A stretch of 64,000 nucleotides of DNA, from positions 62,001 to 126,000 of the forward strand of contig CAAGHH010000023.1 of NCBI GenBank assembly GCA_900769615.1, written 5' to 3'. Shown here in pieces: positions 54,796 through 62,947 of the stretch. Under the pieces are notes generated by a model. The model saw only the letters and a program-made list of their open reading frames with translations. It did not search any database and was not told where the DNA came from. The position numbers were made by a program, and so were the translations under genes. This DNA comes from Selenomonadales bacterium (GTDB taxonomy: Bacteria > Bacillota > Negativicutes > Selenomonadales > Selenomonadaceae). Numbering within the stretch: position 1 is the first letter of the stretch; every line of letters starts with the position of its first letter.

Positions 54796-55637
54796 TGGAT
54801 TTAATCTATGAGGTAATGAATGTATTGCTGCCGTTTGAGTGGACATCTCATACGTTTATGAAACATGCTTTTTTGGCGATTTTGCTGGTTACGCCTTTGT
54901 TTGGTCTTTTGAGTACCATGGTAGTATCTAATAAAATGGCATTTTTTTCTGATTCATTAGGACACGGTGCCTTTACTGGTATTGCGATAGGAGTTTTATT
55001 TGGTTCTTTTTCGCCATTATTATCATTAATCATTTTTTCGGTAGTTTTTGCTTTATTTATAACCTATATAAAAAATAAAAGCACAGCTTCAACGGATACG
55101 ATAATTGGTGTCTTTTCTTCAACCGCGATAGCCTTGGGCTTGATGATTATGAGTTATGGCGGCGGCTTTAATAAATTTTCTGCTTTTCTAATTGGCGATA
55201 TATTAAGTATTTCGGAAAATGACATTGCTTCCTTGCTGGTAGTATTTATCGTGGTATTAGTAAGCTGGGGCTACCTTTTTAATCGTCTGCTGGTTATGTC
55301 ACTTAACGCCTCATTTGCCCGCAGCCGGGGCATAGCCAATTTTTGGACTGAGGGAATATTTGCCAGTTTATTAGCAATAGTAGTTTCCATTAGTATTCAA
55401 TGGGTTGGAATATTAATCATCAATGCTTTATTGGTACTGCCGGCAGCAGCGGCGCGCAATGTGACGAATAATGTAAAGCAATATCATATAGTTTCAGTGC
55501 TGATAGCACTAATTTCCGGTGTGGCAGGGTTAATACTAGCATATTATTTCAATATGGCAGCCGGTGCCACGATTGTGGTATTATCAGCCTTGATTTTCTT
55601 TATCACGTTGCCTTTAAAAGCATATTTTGTGCGTTAA
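54795..55637 (+). CDS. Metal ABC transporter permease (ZnuB/MntB family)
   Basis: A 280-residue membrane protein with about eight hydrophobic helices. The motifs SDSLGHGAFTGIAIGVLFG near the N-terminus and IQWVGILIINALLVLPAAAARN in the second half are typical of cluster 9 metal permeases. The ATG shares its first base with the ATPase stop codon. Zinc or manganese uptake is likely; the metal cannot be chosen from sequence. The binding protein must be encoded elsewhere. Confidence 0.9.
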   Translation: MDLIYEVMNVLLPFEWTSHTFMKHAFLAILLVTPLFGLLSTMVVSNKMAFFSDSLGHGAFTGIAIGVLFGSFSPLLSLIIFSVVFALFITYIKNKSTASTDTIIGVFSSTAIALGLMIMSYGGGFNKFSAFLIGDILSISENDIASLLVVFIVVLVSWGYLFNRLLVMSLNASFARSRGIANFWTEGIFASLLAIVVSISIQWVGILIINALLVLPAAAARNVTNNVKQYHIVSVLIALISGVAGLILAYYFNMAAGATIVVLSALIFFITLPLKAYFVR

Positions 55638-55701
55638 TTAAAGATAGATTAGTAAATCCCCTAAAGAAATTGCGGGTTATGCTTGAAAAATGAATAATGT
55701 A

Positions 55702-55737
55702 TAAAAATAATCCCCTTGCGGTTATGCAAGGGGATTA
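55702..55737. terminator. Bidirectional hairpin, metal permease / ECF gene
   Basis: TAATCCCCTTGC and GCAAGGGGATTA are perfect complements around six bases. The minus strand continues into a T-rich run. Confidence 0.85.
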
Positions 55738-55753
55738 GCTAGGTTAGGCTAGT

Positions 55754-56257
55754 TTAGTGGCGACCAAATGTTAAGTTAGGGATAAATTTCAATATAATAA
55801 TGGCGATGATGCTGTTTAAAAGTCCTTCCATCAAGAGGCCTGGTGTTGAGGCAAGGGCGGCGGTTACACTGGCAAAAAGGATAGCGCCAAAGATGGTATA
55901 ACCAGCGGCCATGATGAGCGATCCTATAAGGAAGCCAGCGATGATTTTTATTTGACTGCGGCTTTTTTTAGTGCCAGCGATACGGAGTGCAGATTCAGCC
56001 ATCAGGAATTTTATAATGATAGTCGGGATAATCCACAAGGGGAAACCGCCGAGTAAATCAGCTAGAGCTGAACCTGAGCAAGCAGCAATCAAGGCATCCT
56101 TACGGGGGATAGTAAGGATAAGAATGAAGATAACGGCATCACCTAAATGCGCATAGCCCAAGGGAATTGGAATCTTTGGCACGAAGGTTGCTACAAAAAC
56201 TAAAGCGGTCATAACCGCGGCTAAGCAAAGGTCGCGAACAGTAAAATCGGAACGCAT
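55754..56257 (-). CDS. ECF transporter S component, possibly for vitamin B6
   Basis: A 167-residue membrane protein with five or six helices. The N-terminal motif AAVMTALVFVATFVPKIPIP and YAHLGDAVIFILI are typical of ECF substrate-capture subunits that work with shared EcfA/EcfT modules. It is divergent from a PdxR/MocR regulator across 123 bases, which suggests a pyridoxine-type substrate (PdxU-like). That is inference from context; thiamin precursors or hydroxymethylpyrimidine remain possible. EcfAA'T are not in the window. Confidence 0.8.
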   Translation of the reverse strand: MRSDFTVRDLCLAAVMTALVFVATFVPKIPIPLGYAHLGDAVIFILILTIPRKDALIAACSGSALADLLGGFPLWIIPTIIIKFLMAESALRIAGTKKSRSQIKIIAGFLIGSLIMAAGYTIFGAILFASVTAALASTPGLLMEGLLNSIIAIIILKFIPNLTFGRH

Positions 56258-56306
56258 AAAATCACTCTCTTTTCCAAAATAGTAAACTTGCTAATCTATC
56301 TTATCT

Positions 56307-56335
56307 AGTATAGAATAATACTGACCTTATGATAA
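56307..56335 (-). promoter_or_regulatory. Candidate promoter/operator of the ECF gene
   Basis: On the minus strand TTATCA (56330-56335), 17-base spacer and TATACT (56307-56312). AGTAT (56307-56311) and ATACT (56318-56322) form an inverted repeat with a six-base gap. The 11-mer AGTATAGAATA recurs, with one change, upstream of pdxS. Confidence 0.4.
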
Positions 56336-56380
56336 GATTCAATTTAGTATTAAAATTTATGCCAGATATGGGAGTAGGAA

Positions 56381-57781
56381 ATGTTAACTTATTCGTTTGC
56401 TAACATTGGCAAAATACCTTTGTATGAATATTTATATCGCTGTATTAGACGCGATATTCAGTCAGGACGATTGCGTGCTGGGGAAAAATTGCCATCGAAG
56501 CGGGCTTTGGCACGCAATCTCGGGATAAGCACCATAACCGTTGAAGGTGCGTATGGTCAGTTGACAGCAGAAGGTTATTGTCAGCCGGTGCCGAAAAAAG
56601 GTTTTTTTGTAGCTGCTGGTGTAGAAAAAGAGTTGCCGGTGATGAAGGTTAAGGCGGTGAATAGACCAATAATCAAAAATACCGAACCGAAGGCTTGGCG
56701 GTTTGATTTTGTGGCGGATACGGTTTGCAGTGATGATTTTCCGTTTACTATATGGACTCGTCTTTTAAGACAAGTGGTAAATGAAAAAGCCGATGCGCTT
56801 TTAAAGCGCTCTCCAGGGTTTGGCATCAGGGAATTAAGAGCAGCTATCGCTAAACATTTGCAAAATTTTCGCGGTCTAGTGGCTGCTCCAGAGCAAATAA
56901 TAATCGGTGCTGGTACCGAATACCTCTATAGCTTGATTGTTCAGGTTTTAGGCAGGGATAAGCGTTATTGTGTCGAAAATCCCGGCTATGATCGTATTCG
57001 TAAAATTTACGAGAGCAATGGTGCGGAATGTGTGTTAGCTGATATGGATGAGCAGGGGATAAAGCTGGCGGCGATAGAAGCCAAACAGGCTGATATTATT
57101 CATATAAGTCCATCGCATCATTTTCCTACGGGTATTATTATGCCGGTAAATCGGCGATATGAACTTTTAGGCTGGGCTAGCAGCGGAGAGAATCGCTATA
57201 TAATTGAAGATGATTATGACAGTGAATTTCGCATGAGCGGTAAACCAATTCCGACTATGATGGGAATTGATGTCAGCGGGCGGGTAATATATATGAATAC
57301 TTTTTCCAAGAGCCTTACGCCGACTATTCGCATAAGTTATATGGTTTTGCCATCGGAATTAGTCAATTTATTTTATAAAAAAATTGGTTTTTATAGCTGT
57401 ACAGTATCGAATTTTGAACAGTATACCTTGGCTAAGTTTTTGGAAGGAGGTCATTTTGAACGTCATATAAACCGTATGCGCAATATTTATCGCAAGCGGC
57501 GGGCTAAATTATTGGAACTGTTGCAGCCCTATGAAAAAAGTGGACGTATTGACATTATTGAACGTGGTTCTGGCTTGCATTTTTTACTAAGGATTCATAC
57601 TAAGTTAAGTAATGATAGTATAATAGCTAAATTAGCCAAGCGTGGCATCCACATAAGGGCTTTGGCTGATTATTATGCTGATGAAAATCCAGCGGCGCAA
57701 CATGTGTTTGTAGTCAATTATTCAGGCATAGCCGCTGAGGCCCTTAAGGCAGGACTTTTTGCGGATATTGCTGATTGTTGA
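56381..57781 (+). CDS. pdxR: PdxR/MocR-type regulator (GntR HTH plus aminotransferase fold)
   Basis: A 466-residue regulator. A GntR winged helix (residues about 10-75; RDIQSGRLRAGEKLPSKRALARNLGIS) is joined to a class I aminotransferase-like domain that binds PLP. The PLP lysine lies in FSKSLTPTIRIS and the Asp/Tyr region in IEDDYDSEF. Members that sense PLP control pdxST and B6 transporters; here the divergent gene is an ECF S component and pdxST lie 5 kb away. The ATG at 56381 has GGGAGTAGG upstream. Assignment to PdxR rather than another MocR type rests on context. Confidence 0.82.
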   Translation: MLTYSFANIGKIPLYEYLYRCIRRDIQSGRLRAGEKLPSKRALARNLGISTITVEGAYGQLTAEGYCQPVPKKGFFVAAGVEKELPVMKVKAVNRPIIKNTEPKAWRFDFVADTVCSDDFPFTIWTRLLRQVVNEKADALLKRSPGFGIRELRAAIAKHLQNFRGLVAAPEQIIIGAGTEYLYSLIVQVLGRDKRYCVENPGYDRIRKIYESNGAECVLADMDEQGIKLAAIEAKQADIIHISPSHHFPTGIIMPVNRRYELLGWASSGENRYIIEDDYDSEFRMSGKPIPTMMGIDVSGRVIYMNTFSKSLTPTIRISYMVLPSELVNLFYKKIGFYSCTVSNFEQYTLAKFLEGGHFERHINRMRNIYRKRRAKLLELLQPYEKSGRIDIIERGSGLHFLLRIHTKLSNDSIIAKLAKRGIHIRALADYYADENPAAQHVFVVNYSGIAAEALKAGLFADIADC

Positions 57782-57862
57782 CAGTAAAAAAATCATTCGT
57801 TAAAATTAAGCCATTGGAAACGGAGCTTTTAGTCTATAGTCGTGCGTAAGGAAGGGATAAAT

Positions 57863-59047
57863 TTGGTAAATTTTGATGAAATAATTGATAGACGAGGATC
57901 GTCCTGTCTAAAATATGATTTTGCTGTTGAAAGAGGCTATCCAGCAGGAATTTTGCCGTTTTGGGTGGCTGATATGGATTTTAAGACGCCAGAACCGGTA
58001 GTAGCAGAATTGAAACGGCGGGTTGAGCACGGTATTTTTGGTTATACAGATCCAGATAAAGAATATAAGGAAACGGTTATAAATTGGATGCAGGAGCATC
58101 ACAATTGGTCACCAAGCGCGGCTGCCCTTATCGTTACACCAGGGGTAGTTTTTGCTTTGGCAGCTGCGGTGCGGGCATTTACTAAGCCAGGGGACAGTGT
58201 AATTATCCAGCAGCCGGTTTATTATCCGTTTTCCGAAGTAATTGAGCAAAACGGGCGTAAGCTGGTTAATAGTTTGCTGGTTTTGCAAGATGGTCATTAT
58301 ACTATCGACTTTGCTGATTTTGAACAAAAAATTATTGATAATAACGTTAAGCTCTTTTTATTATGCAGTCCGCATAATCCTGCTGGCAGGGTCTGGCAAA
58401 AAGAAGAATTATTGAAGTTATACGATATTTGCAAGAAGCATAAGGTACTAATCGTAGCTGATGAAATTCATCATGAGTTTATCCGTCCTGGGTTCAGACA
58501 TACGGTATTGGCGTCATTAAGTGATGAAATTGCGCAAAATGTTATTGTTTGCACATCTGCTAGCAAAACCTTTAATCTAGCTGGTTTACAGGTATCAAAT
58601 ATTTTTATTGAGAATAAAGCACTTTATAAAAAATTCAAGGACGAGGTTTTAGCATCAGGTTACAGTCAGCCTAATGCATTGGGCCTTTTTGCGACGCAGG
58701 CAGCTTATGCCAAGGGCGCAGACTGGCTAACTGAGCTTAAAGCTTATTTAGAGAATAATTATCAGCGGACGCGGGAATTTTTAGCGCGTGAGCTGCCTGA
58801 AGTGAAAATTATTGAGCCGGAAGGTACATATTTATTGTGGCTGGATTTTTCAGCTTATGCTTTAAGTGATAGCAAGTTAGATGATATTATGGTGCATGAG
58901 GCTAATTTATGGCTTGACAGTGGTCATATTTTTGGTGCTGATGGCAAAAATTTTCAGCGGCTTAATATAGCTTGTCCGTGGTCAGTATTAGCAAAAGGCC
59001 TGCAGCAAATGGTCCAGGCTTTTGCTGAATTAGAAACTAAAAAATAA
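57863..59047 (+). CDS. patB: PatB/MalY-type PLP-dependent C-S lyase
   Basis: A fold-type I aminotransferase-like enzyme of 394 residues, usual for cystathionine beta-lyase of the PatB/MalY group. NFDEIIDRRGSSCLKYD at the N-terminus, LPFWVADMDFKTP, and the PLP lysine in TSASKTFNLAGLQ are characteristic. The TTG at 57863 is chosen because AAGGAAGGG lies just upstream; a GTG at 57842 has no site. It cleaves cystathionine or cysteine-like substrates to pyruvate, ammonia and a thiol. A second, unrelated-fold-branch C-S lyase or synthase follows 32 bases later. Confidence 0.9.
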   Translation: MVNFDEIIDRRGSSCLKYDFAVERGYPAGILPFWVADMDFKTPEPVVAELKRRVEHGIFGYTDPDKEYKETVINWMQEHHNWSPSAAALIVTPGVVFALAAAVRAFTKPGDSVIIQQPVYYPFSEVIEQNGRKLVNSLLVLQDGHYTIDFADFEQKIIDNNVKLFLLCSPHNPAGRVWQKEELLKLYDICKKHKVLIVADEIHHEFIRPGFRHTVLASLSDEIAQNVIVCTSASKTFNLAGLQVSNIFIENKALYKKFKDEVLASGYSQPNALGLFATQAAYAKGADWLTELKAYLENNYQRTREFLARELPEVKIIEPEGTYLLWLDFSAYALSDSKLDDIMVHEANLWLDSGHIFGADGKNFQRLNIACPWSVLAKGLQQMVQAFAELETKK

Positions 59048-59079
59048 AAGGAAATTAAGGAATCAGGGGTTTTGGATAA

Positions 59080-60222
59080 ATGTTAAAAGATTATTCACTT
59101 GAAGTGCACGGCCGGCATAAATTTGATGCTACGGGTGCAATAAGTATGCCAATTCATCTGTCGGCGACTTATCGTCATCCTGGCTTTAAGATGAGTACCG
59201 GTTATGACTATGGCAGGGTGGCCAATCCGACTAGGGATGAACTGGAAAATATCATGTGTGCCTTGGAGCGAGGCGAAAGAGCTTGGGCAGTTTCCTCAGG
59301 GATGGCTGCAATTAATCTCGTATTACAGCTTTTTAAACCTGGTGACCATATTTTATTGTCAGAGGATTTATATGGTGGTACTGTGAGACTGGCAGATGAT
59401 ATCTATAGTCAATATGGTATTGATTTTGAGTATGTTAATACTGCCGATACGGATTTGGTAAAGAGTAAAATAAGACCAGCAACCCGGGGACTGTTTATTG
59501 AAACGCCGTCTAATCCGATGATGCTGGTAAGTGATATTGCGGCGCTGGCTGAGTTAGCTCACGCTAATAATGCTATGCTGATAGTAGATAATACGTTTCT
59601 TTCACCACATTTTCAAAAACCATTGACGCTTGGGGCTGATATCGTAGTTCATAGCGGTACGAAATATTTATGTGGTCACAATGATATAATTGCGGGATTC
59701 GTAATAGTAAAGGCCAAAGATTCCTTGGCTGGCAAGCAACTGGAGCTTTTCGTTAAATCAGAAGGACCAAATCTTGCGCCGATAGATTCTTGGCTGATGC
59801 TGAGAAGCATTAAGACGTTAGGTATAAGAGTAGAACGTCAGGCAGCCAATGCTATAAAAATAGCAAAATGGTTAAAAGAACAGCCAATGGTAACCGACGT
59901 TTATTATGTAGGCTTAGCAGGGCATCCAGGAAGAGAGATACATCGCCGGCAGAGCACTGGTGATGGCAGCATGATATCTTTTAAGGTTAAGACTGCTGAT
60001 TTAGCCAAGGCTATGCTAGGCAGGCTTAAATTAATCTGTTTTGCGGAAAGTCTTGGTGGGGTAGAGAGTCTGCTCACGTATCCAATTGCGCAGACGCATG
60101 CCGAAATGCCAGCAGAATTGCTCGCCCAAACGGGCTTAGACGATCGTCTTTTGCGCTTGTCGGTTGGTATCGAAGATGTAGATGATTTGTTAGCTGATTT
60201 AGCGCAGGCTATGAGTGTTTGA
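59080..60222 (+). CDS. Trans-sulfuration PLP enzyme (cystathionine gamma-synthase / lyase family)
   Basis: A 380-residue Cys/Met-metabolism enzyme. YGRVANPTRDELE, AVSSGMAAI, the PLP Asp in DNTFLSPHFQKPL and Lys195 in HSGTKYLCGHND are family marks, ending with RLSVGIEDVDDL. It could be cystathionine gamma-synthase, cystathionine gamma- or beta-lyase, or methionine gamma-lyase; sequence by eye does not separate them. Being in an operon with patB, a synthase-lyase pair converting activated homoserine plus cysteine to homocysteine is a reasonable idea. Confidence 0.85.
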   Translation: MLKDYSLEVHGRHKFDATGAISMPIHLSATYRHPGFKMSTGYDYGRVANPTRDELENIMCALERGERAWAVSSGMAAINLVLQLFKPGDHILLSEDLYGGTVRLADDIYSQYGIDFEYVNTADTDLVKSKIRPATRGLFIETPSNPMMLVSDIAALAELAHANNAMLIVDNTFLSPHFQKPLTLGADIVVHSGTKYLCGHNDIIAGFVIVKAKDSLAGKQLELFVKSEGPNLAPIDSWLMLRSIKTLGIRVERQAANAIKIAKWLKEQPMVTDVYYVGLAGHPGREIHRRQSTGDGSMISFKVKTADLAKAMLGRLKLICFAESLGGVESLLTYPIAQTHAEMPAELLAQTGLDDRLLRLSVGIEDVDDLLADLAQAMSV

Positions 60223-60244
60223 GCTTTAGATATGAGTGATAAAT

Positions 60245-60292
60245 AAAAATAAACTGTTATGTCGAAATAGCGGCATAACAGTTTATTTTTTA
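60245..60292. terminator. Terminator between the C-S lyase operon and the AEC gene
   Basis: AAATAAACTGTTATGTCG and CGGCATAACAGTTTATTT form an 18-bp stem (one wobble) with six-base loop and T-run; useful for both convergent units. Confidence 0.92.
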
Positions 60293-60322
60293 GGGAAGCT
60301 ATATAAATTTTAAGGAAAGGCT

Positions 60323-61264
60323 TTAGAATAAACCAAATGATTTGGCGCAGAATATCAAGCCAAATATCGTAAAACAGGAAAATCCTGAGGTTATGATAAC
60401 GCAGTTGCCGGCAAGCTCAGCATCGCTGCCCATTTGCTGCGCCATGGCAAAACCAGCTACTGCACAAGGCGTACCAAAAATTGCTACCAAGGTAACGAAG
60501 TCAACGTCACGGAAACCAAGGAAGGCAGCCAAACCGAGGACAATAATAGGAACTAGAATCAGCTTGGCAAAAACGCAAATCCAAAGCTGCGGTCGATGCA
60601 GTCCAGTACCATGTGCATGAAAGGAAGCACCTAGAATAATAAGTGCAATCGGGGTCGTAGCAGCAGCTACCTGTCCTAAAGGTTTTAGCACTATTGCGGG
60701 CACGTAAAGCCCAATTAGCCGGGCAAAGCCTGCGGCTAAAGCACCAAGTATCATTGGATTCTTGAGAATACCGCGAAATATTGGTACAAAAGCAATGCGT
60801 CCGCCCCGGAATGTTTCTAAAGCGATGACGGAAAGTACGTTATACATCGGCACGATAATGGCTATCATCATAACTGGTACGGCAAGAGCCTCATCACCAA
60901 AAATATTGCCGACGATGGGGACACCCATCAAAACAAAGTTACTGCGGAAAATAGCCTGAACCATGGCTCCACGTCGCTTATTTTCCGGTTCAAAATGACA
61001 TACCAAAAGCATACTGATAGCAAATATGGCAAATACGCCAACCGCACCGAAAATAATCAACTCTGGGTGAATAGCATTGTCAAAATCGGCGGTATAGAGA
61101 TTGAAAAACATCATGACTGAGAAGAAAACTCGGAAAACCATGCGGTTTACATGATTTAGCTCAAGATCTGTCAGTAATTGATAGCGTTTTACTAATACGC
61201 CGATAAATATTAGACAGAACAAGGGGACAACGGCGCTGAGGGCCACAAAAAAATTACTTAGCAT
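60323..61264 (-). CDS. AEC family transporter
   Basis: A 313-residue membrane protein with about ten hydrophobic helices of the auxin efflux carrier family. The N-terminal PLFCLIFIGVLVKRYQLL and the half-repeat VMMIAIIVPMYNVLSVIALET are typical. Bacterial members have been proposed to move malate, malonate or other organic anions; the substrate here is unknown. AGGAGG lies six bases before the ATG. It is divergent from the aldose-epimerase-like gene. Confidence 0.87.
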   Translation of the reverse strand: MLSNFFVALSAVVPLFCLIFIGVLVKRYQLLTDLELNHVNRMVFRVFFSVMMFFNLYTADFDNAIHPELIIFGAVGVFAIFAISMLLVCHFEPENKRRGAMVQAIFRSNFVLMGVPIVGNIFGDEALAVPVMMIAIIVPMYNVLSVIALETFRGGRIAFVPIFRGILKNPMILGALAAGFARLIGLYVPAIVLKPLGQVAAATTPIALIILGASFHAHGTGLHRPQLWICVFAKLILVPIIVLGLAAFLGFRDVDFVTLVAIFGTPCAVAGFAMAQQMGSDAELAGNCVIITSGFSCFTIFGLIFCAKSFGLF

Positions 61265-61439
61265 AAGGAACCTCCTGATAAAATTTCCCGCATAGTATTT
61301 ATGCTATTTGTATTATGCCACAATCTTAGTAACAGGTAAAACATAAATAATCGATATAATGATTGATAAAATCGATTGATTTAACCTTAGCAAAGTTGAA
61401 AAATAATAAAAAAATACTATTAGAAAAAATTTTCGCTGT

Positions 61440-61468
61440 TTGGAAACACAGTCAGGCTAGAATATGCT
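61440..61468 (+). promoter_or_regulatory. Candidate promoter of the epimerase-like gene
   Basis: TTGGAA (61440-61445), 17-base spacer, TATGCT (61463-61468). The match is moderate. Confidence 0.35.
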
Positions 61469-61515
61469 ACTATTAATAATATAAATAGCAGCAGCTGAAA
61501 GGAGCTTATGAACTT

Positions 61516-62394
61516 ATGCTATATACTTTAGAAAATGATAAGCTGTGTGTACAAGTAAGGAGCCTGGGAGCCGAGCTGCGTTCGATAAAGGAACGGGCTG
61601 ATGAAACGGAATATCTTTGGGACGGTAATCCAACTTGGTGGAAGTACAGCTCGCCAGTGCTTTTTCCAATCGTAGGCAAGCTGGTAAATGGTGAGTATCG
61701 GGTGGATGGCAAGACTTATGAACTGCCAGGACATGGTTTAGGTCGTATTTCTGAATTTGAATTGGTAAATAAAACGGCTAGCAGTATAGAATTTGCTTTA
61801 AAATGGAGTGAAGCAAGCCTTGCTAAATATCCTTGGAAATTCCAGCTTAATATTGCTTACGAATTGCTTGATAATGAAATTAAAGTCGTTTGGAAAGTTA
61901 AGAATCTTGATGACAAAGAAATGATTTATTCTATTGGTTCGCATGGAGCTTTTCGTTGCCCGATTTTAGCTGATGAAGATTTTACTGATTGTTATTTGGC
62001 ATTTAATCAAGCGGAAGATTGTGTCAACATGCCACTTAATGAAAAAGGTCAATTCAAGCATGGCGCTGGCAGTGTTAGATTAAACGGACATGAGCTGGCG
62101 CTCAATTATCCGATGTTCAAAAATGATGTTTTGGCTTATGATGCATTAAAATCAGATACTGTTTCGATTTGTTCGCGCAAAAGCAGTAAAAAATTAAGTG
62201 TTACGGCTAAAGATTTTCCTTATTGGGGGTTTTGGACACCAAATGATGGCGGTGCTCCATTTTTATGTATTGAGCCGTGGCATGGTCATGCTGATTTTGA
62301 AGATTTTAATGGTGAATTTAAGGATCGCGCTGGCAGTGAAAAATTAGCCGCCGGAAAAGAAGCCGAGTTTGCTTATGCTATCAAAATAGGCTAA
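61516..62394 (+). CDS. Aldose 1-epimerase family protein
   Basis: A 292-residue beta-sandwich protein of the galactose mutarotase superfamily, close to the LacX/YeaD-like group. SLGAELRSIKE, YLWDGNPTWWKYSSPVLFP, LPGHGLGR and GSHGAFRCP are family stretches, and LCIEPWHGHAD supplies the conserved Glu near the C-terminus. It likely interconverts anomers of a sugar or sugar phosphate. GGAG lies eleven bases before the ATG; the nearer ATG at 61508 is out of frame. Confidence 0.88.
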   Translation: MLYTLENDKLCVQVRSLGAELRSIKERADETEYLWDGNPTWWKYSSPVLFPIVGKLVNGEYRVDGKTYELPGHGLGRISEFELVNKTASSIEFALKWSEASLAKYPWKFQLNIAYELLDNEIKVVWKVKNLDDKEMIYSIGSHGAFRCPILADEDFTDCYLAFNQAEDCVNMPLNEKGQFKHGAGSVRLNGHELALNYPMFKNDVLAYDALKSDTVSICSRKSSKKLSVTAKDFPYWGFWTPNDGGAPFLCIEPWHGHADFEDFNGEFKDRAGSEKLAAGKEAEFAYAIKIG

Positions 62395-62407
62395 AAATTA
62401 ACATACA

Positions 62408-62445
62408 AAAAGCCCCGCAGCATTTAACTGCGGGGCTAATATTTT
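62408..62445 (+). terminator. Terminator after the epimerase-like gene
   Basis: AGCCCCGCAG / CTGCGGGGCT is a perfect 10-bp stem with a seven-base loop, followed by AATATTTT; an A-run on the left could also serve the minus-strand tRNA. Confidence 0.88.
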
Positions 62446-62449
62446 CTAG

Positions 62450-62524
62450 TGGTGCGCTCGGGCAGAGTCGAACTGCCGCTTTCGGCTCCGGAGGCCAACG
62501 TCCTATCCACTGGACTACGAGCGC
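62450..62524 (-). tRNA. tRNA-Arg (anticodon CCG)
   Basis: On the minus strand the acceptor arms GCGCTCG and CGAGCGC pair perfectly. The anticodon stem TTGGC/GCCGA encloses CTCCGGA, giving CCG. The T loop is TTCGACT, and CCA is encoded. Confidence 0.97.
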
Positions 62525-62545
62525 AATATTTCTACAACAGATGTA

Positions 62546-62574
62546 AGTATATCATGGCTGGATAATATTGTCAA
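62546..62574 (-). promoter_or_regulatory. Promoter of tRNA-Arg
   Basis: Minus strand TTGACA (62569-62574), 17-base spacer and TATACT (62546-62551). Confidence 0.88.
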
Positions 62575-62596
62575 ATCAAATATAAAATGTTAAACT
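62568..62596 (+). promoter_or_regulatory. Candidate promoter of the ComFB-like gene
   Basis: TTGTCA (62568-62573), 17-base spacer, TAAACT (62591-62596). Its -35 overlaps the -35 of the divergent tRNA promoter. Confidence 0.4.
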
Positions 62597-62633
62597 ATAA
62601 ACTAGTGGTTGGTAGTTTTGGAGGTGTTTCAGC

Positions 62634-62903
62634 GTGGAATTGAAAAATTACATGGAAGAGGTTGTGTTACAGAAAATTGATTCAGTAATAGCAAGGTATC
62701 CTGATTGCTGTAAATGTGAGCAATGCCGGTTGGATATTGCCGCCTTGGCACTTAATAATTTGCCACCACGCTATGTATCAACCCATAAGGGTGATATTTT
62801 TGTAAGAATCCAGGAAATGGAAGGAAAAAATGACGTTGATGTAATACAAGCAATAGCCAAGGCTATTGAGATAGTAGGCAAAAATCCACGTCATGAGCAG
62901 TGA
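62634..62903 (+). CDS. ComFB-like late competence protein
   Basis: A small 89-residue protein of the ComFB family: an N-terminal helix (LKNYMEEVVLQKIDSVIARY), a Cys-rich centre CCKCEQCRLDIAALALNNLPPRY with the CxxC...C zinc-binding pattern, and a C-terminal helix. The GTG start follows GGAGGTG. ComFB sits in the comF competence operon of B. subtilis but its role is unclear; in cyanobacteria members bind cyclic nucleotides. Here it is alone, between tRNA-Arg and an aminotransferase. Confidence 0.82.
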   Translation: MELKNYMEEVVLQKIDSVIARYPDCCKCEQCRLDIAALALNNLPPRYVSTHKGDIFVRIQEMEGKNDVDVIQAIAKAIEIVGKNPRHEQ

Positions 62904-62907
62904 TAAC

Positions 62908-62937
62908 TAAAAAAGAGCAGTTAGCTGCTCTTTTTTT
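62908..62937. terminator. Bidirectional terminator, ComFB-like / aminotransferase
   Basis: AAAAAAGAGCAG and CTGCTCTTTTTT are perfect complements with a TTAG loop; U-tracts arise on both strands. Confidence 0.92.
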
Positions 62938-62947
62938 ATGGAAAGGT

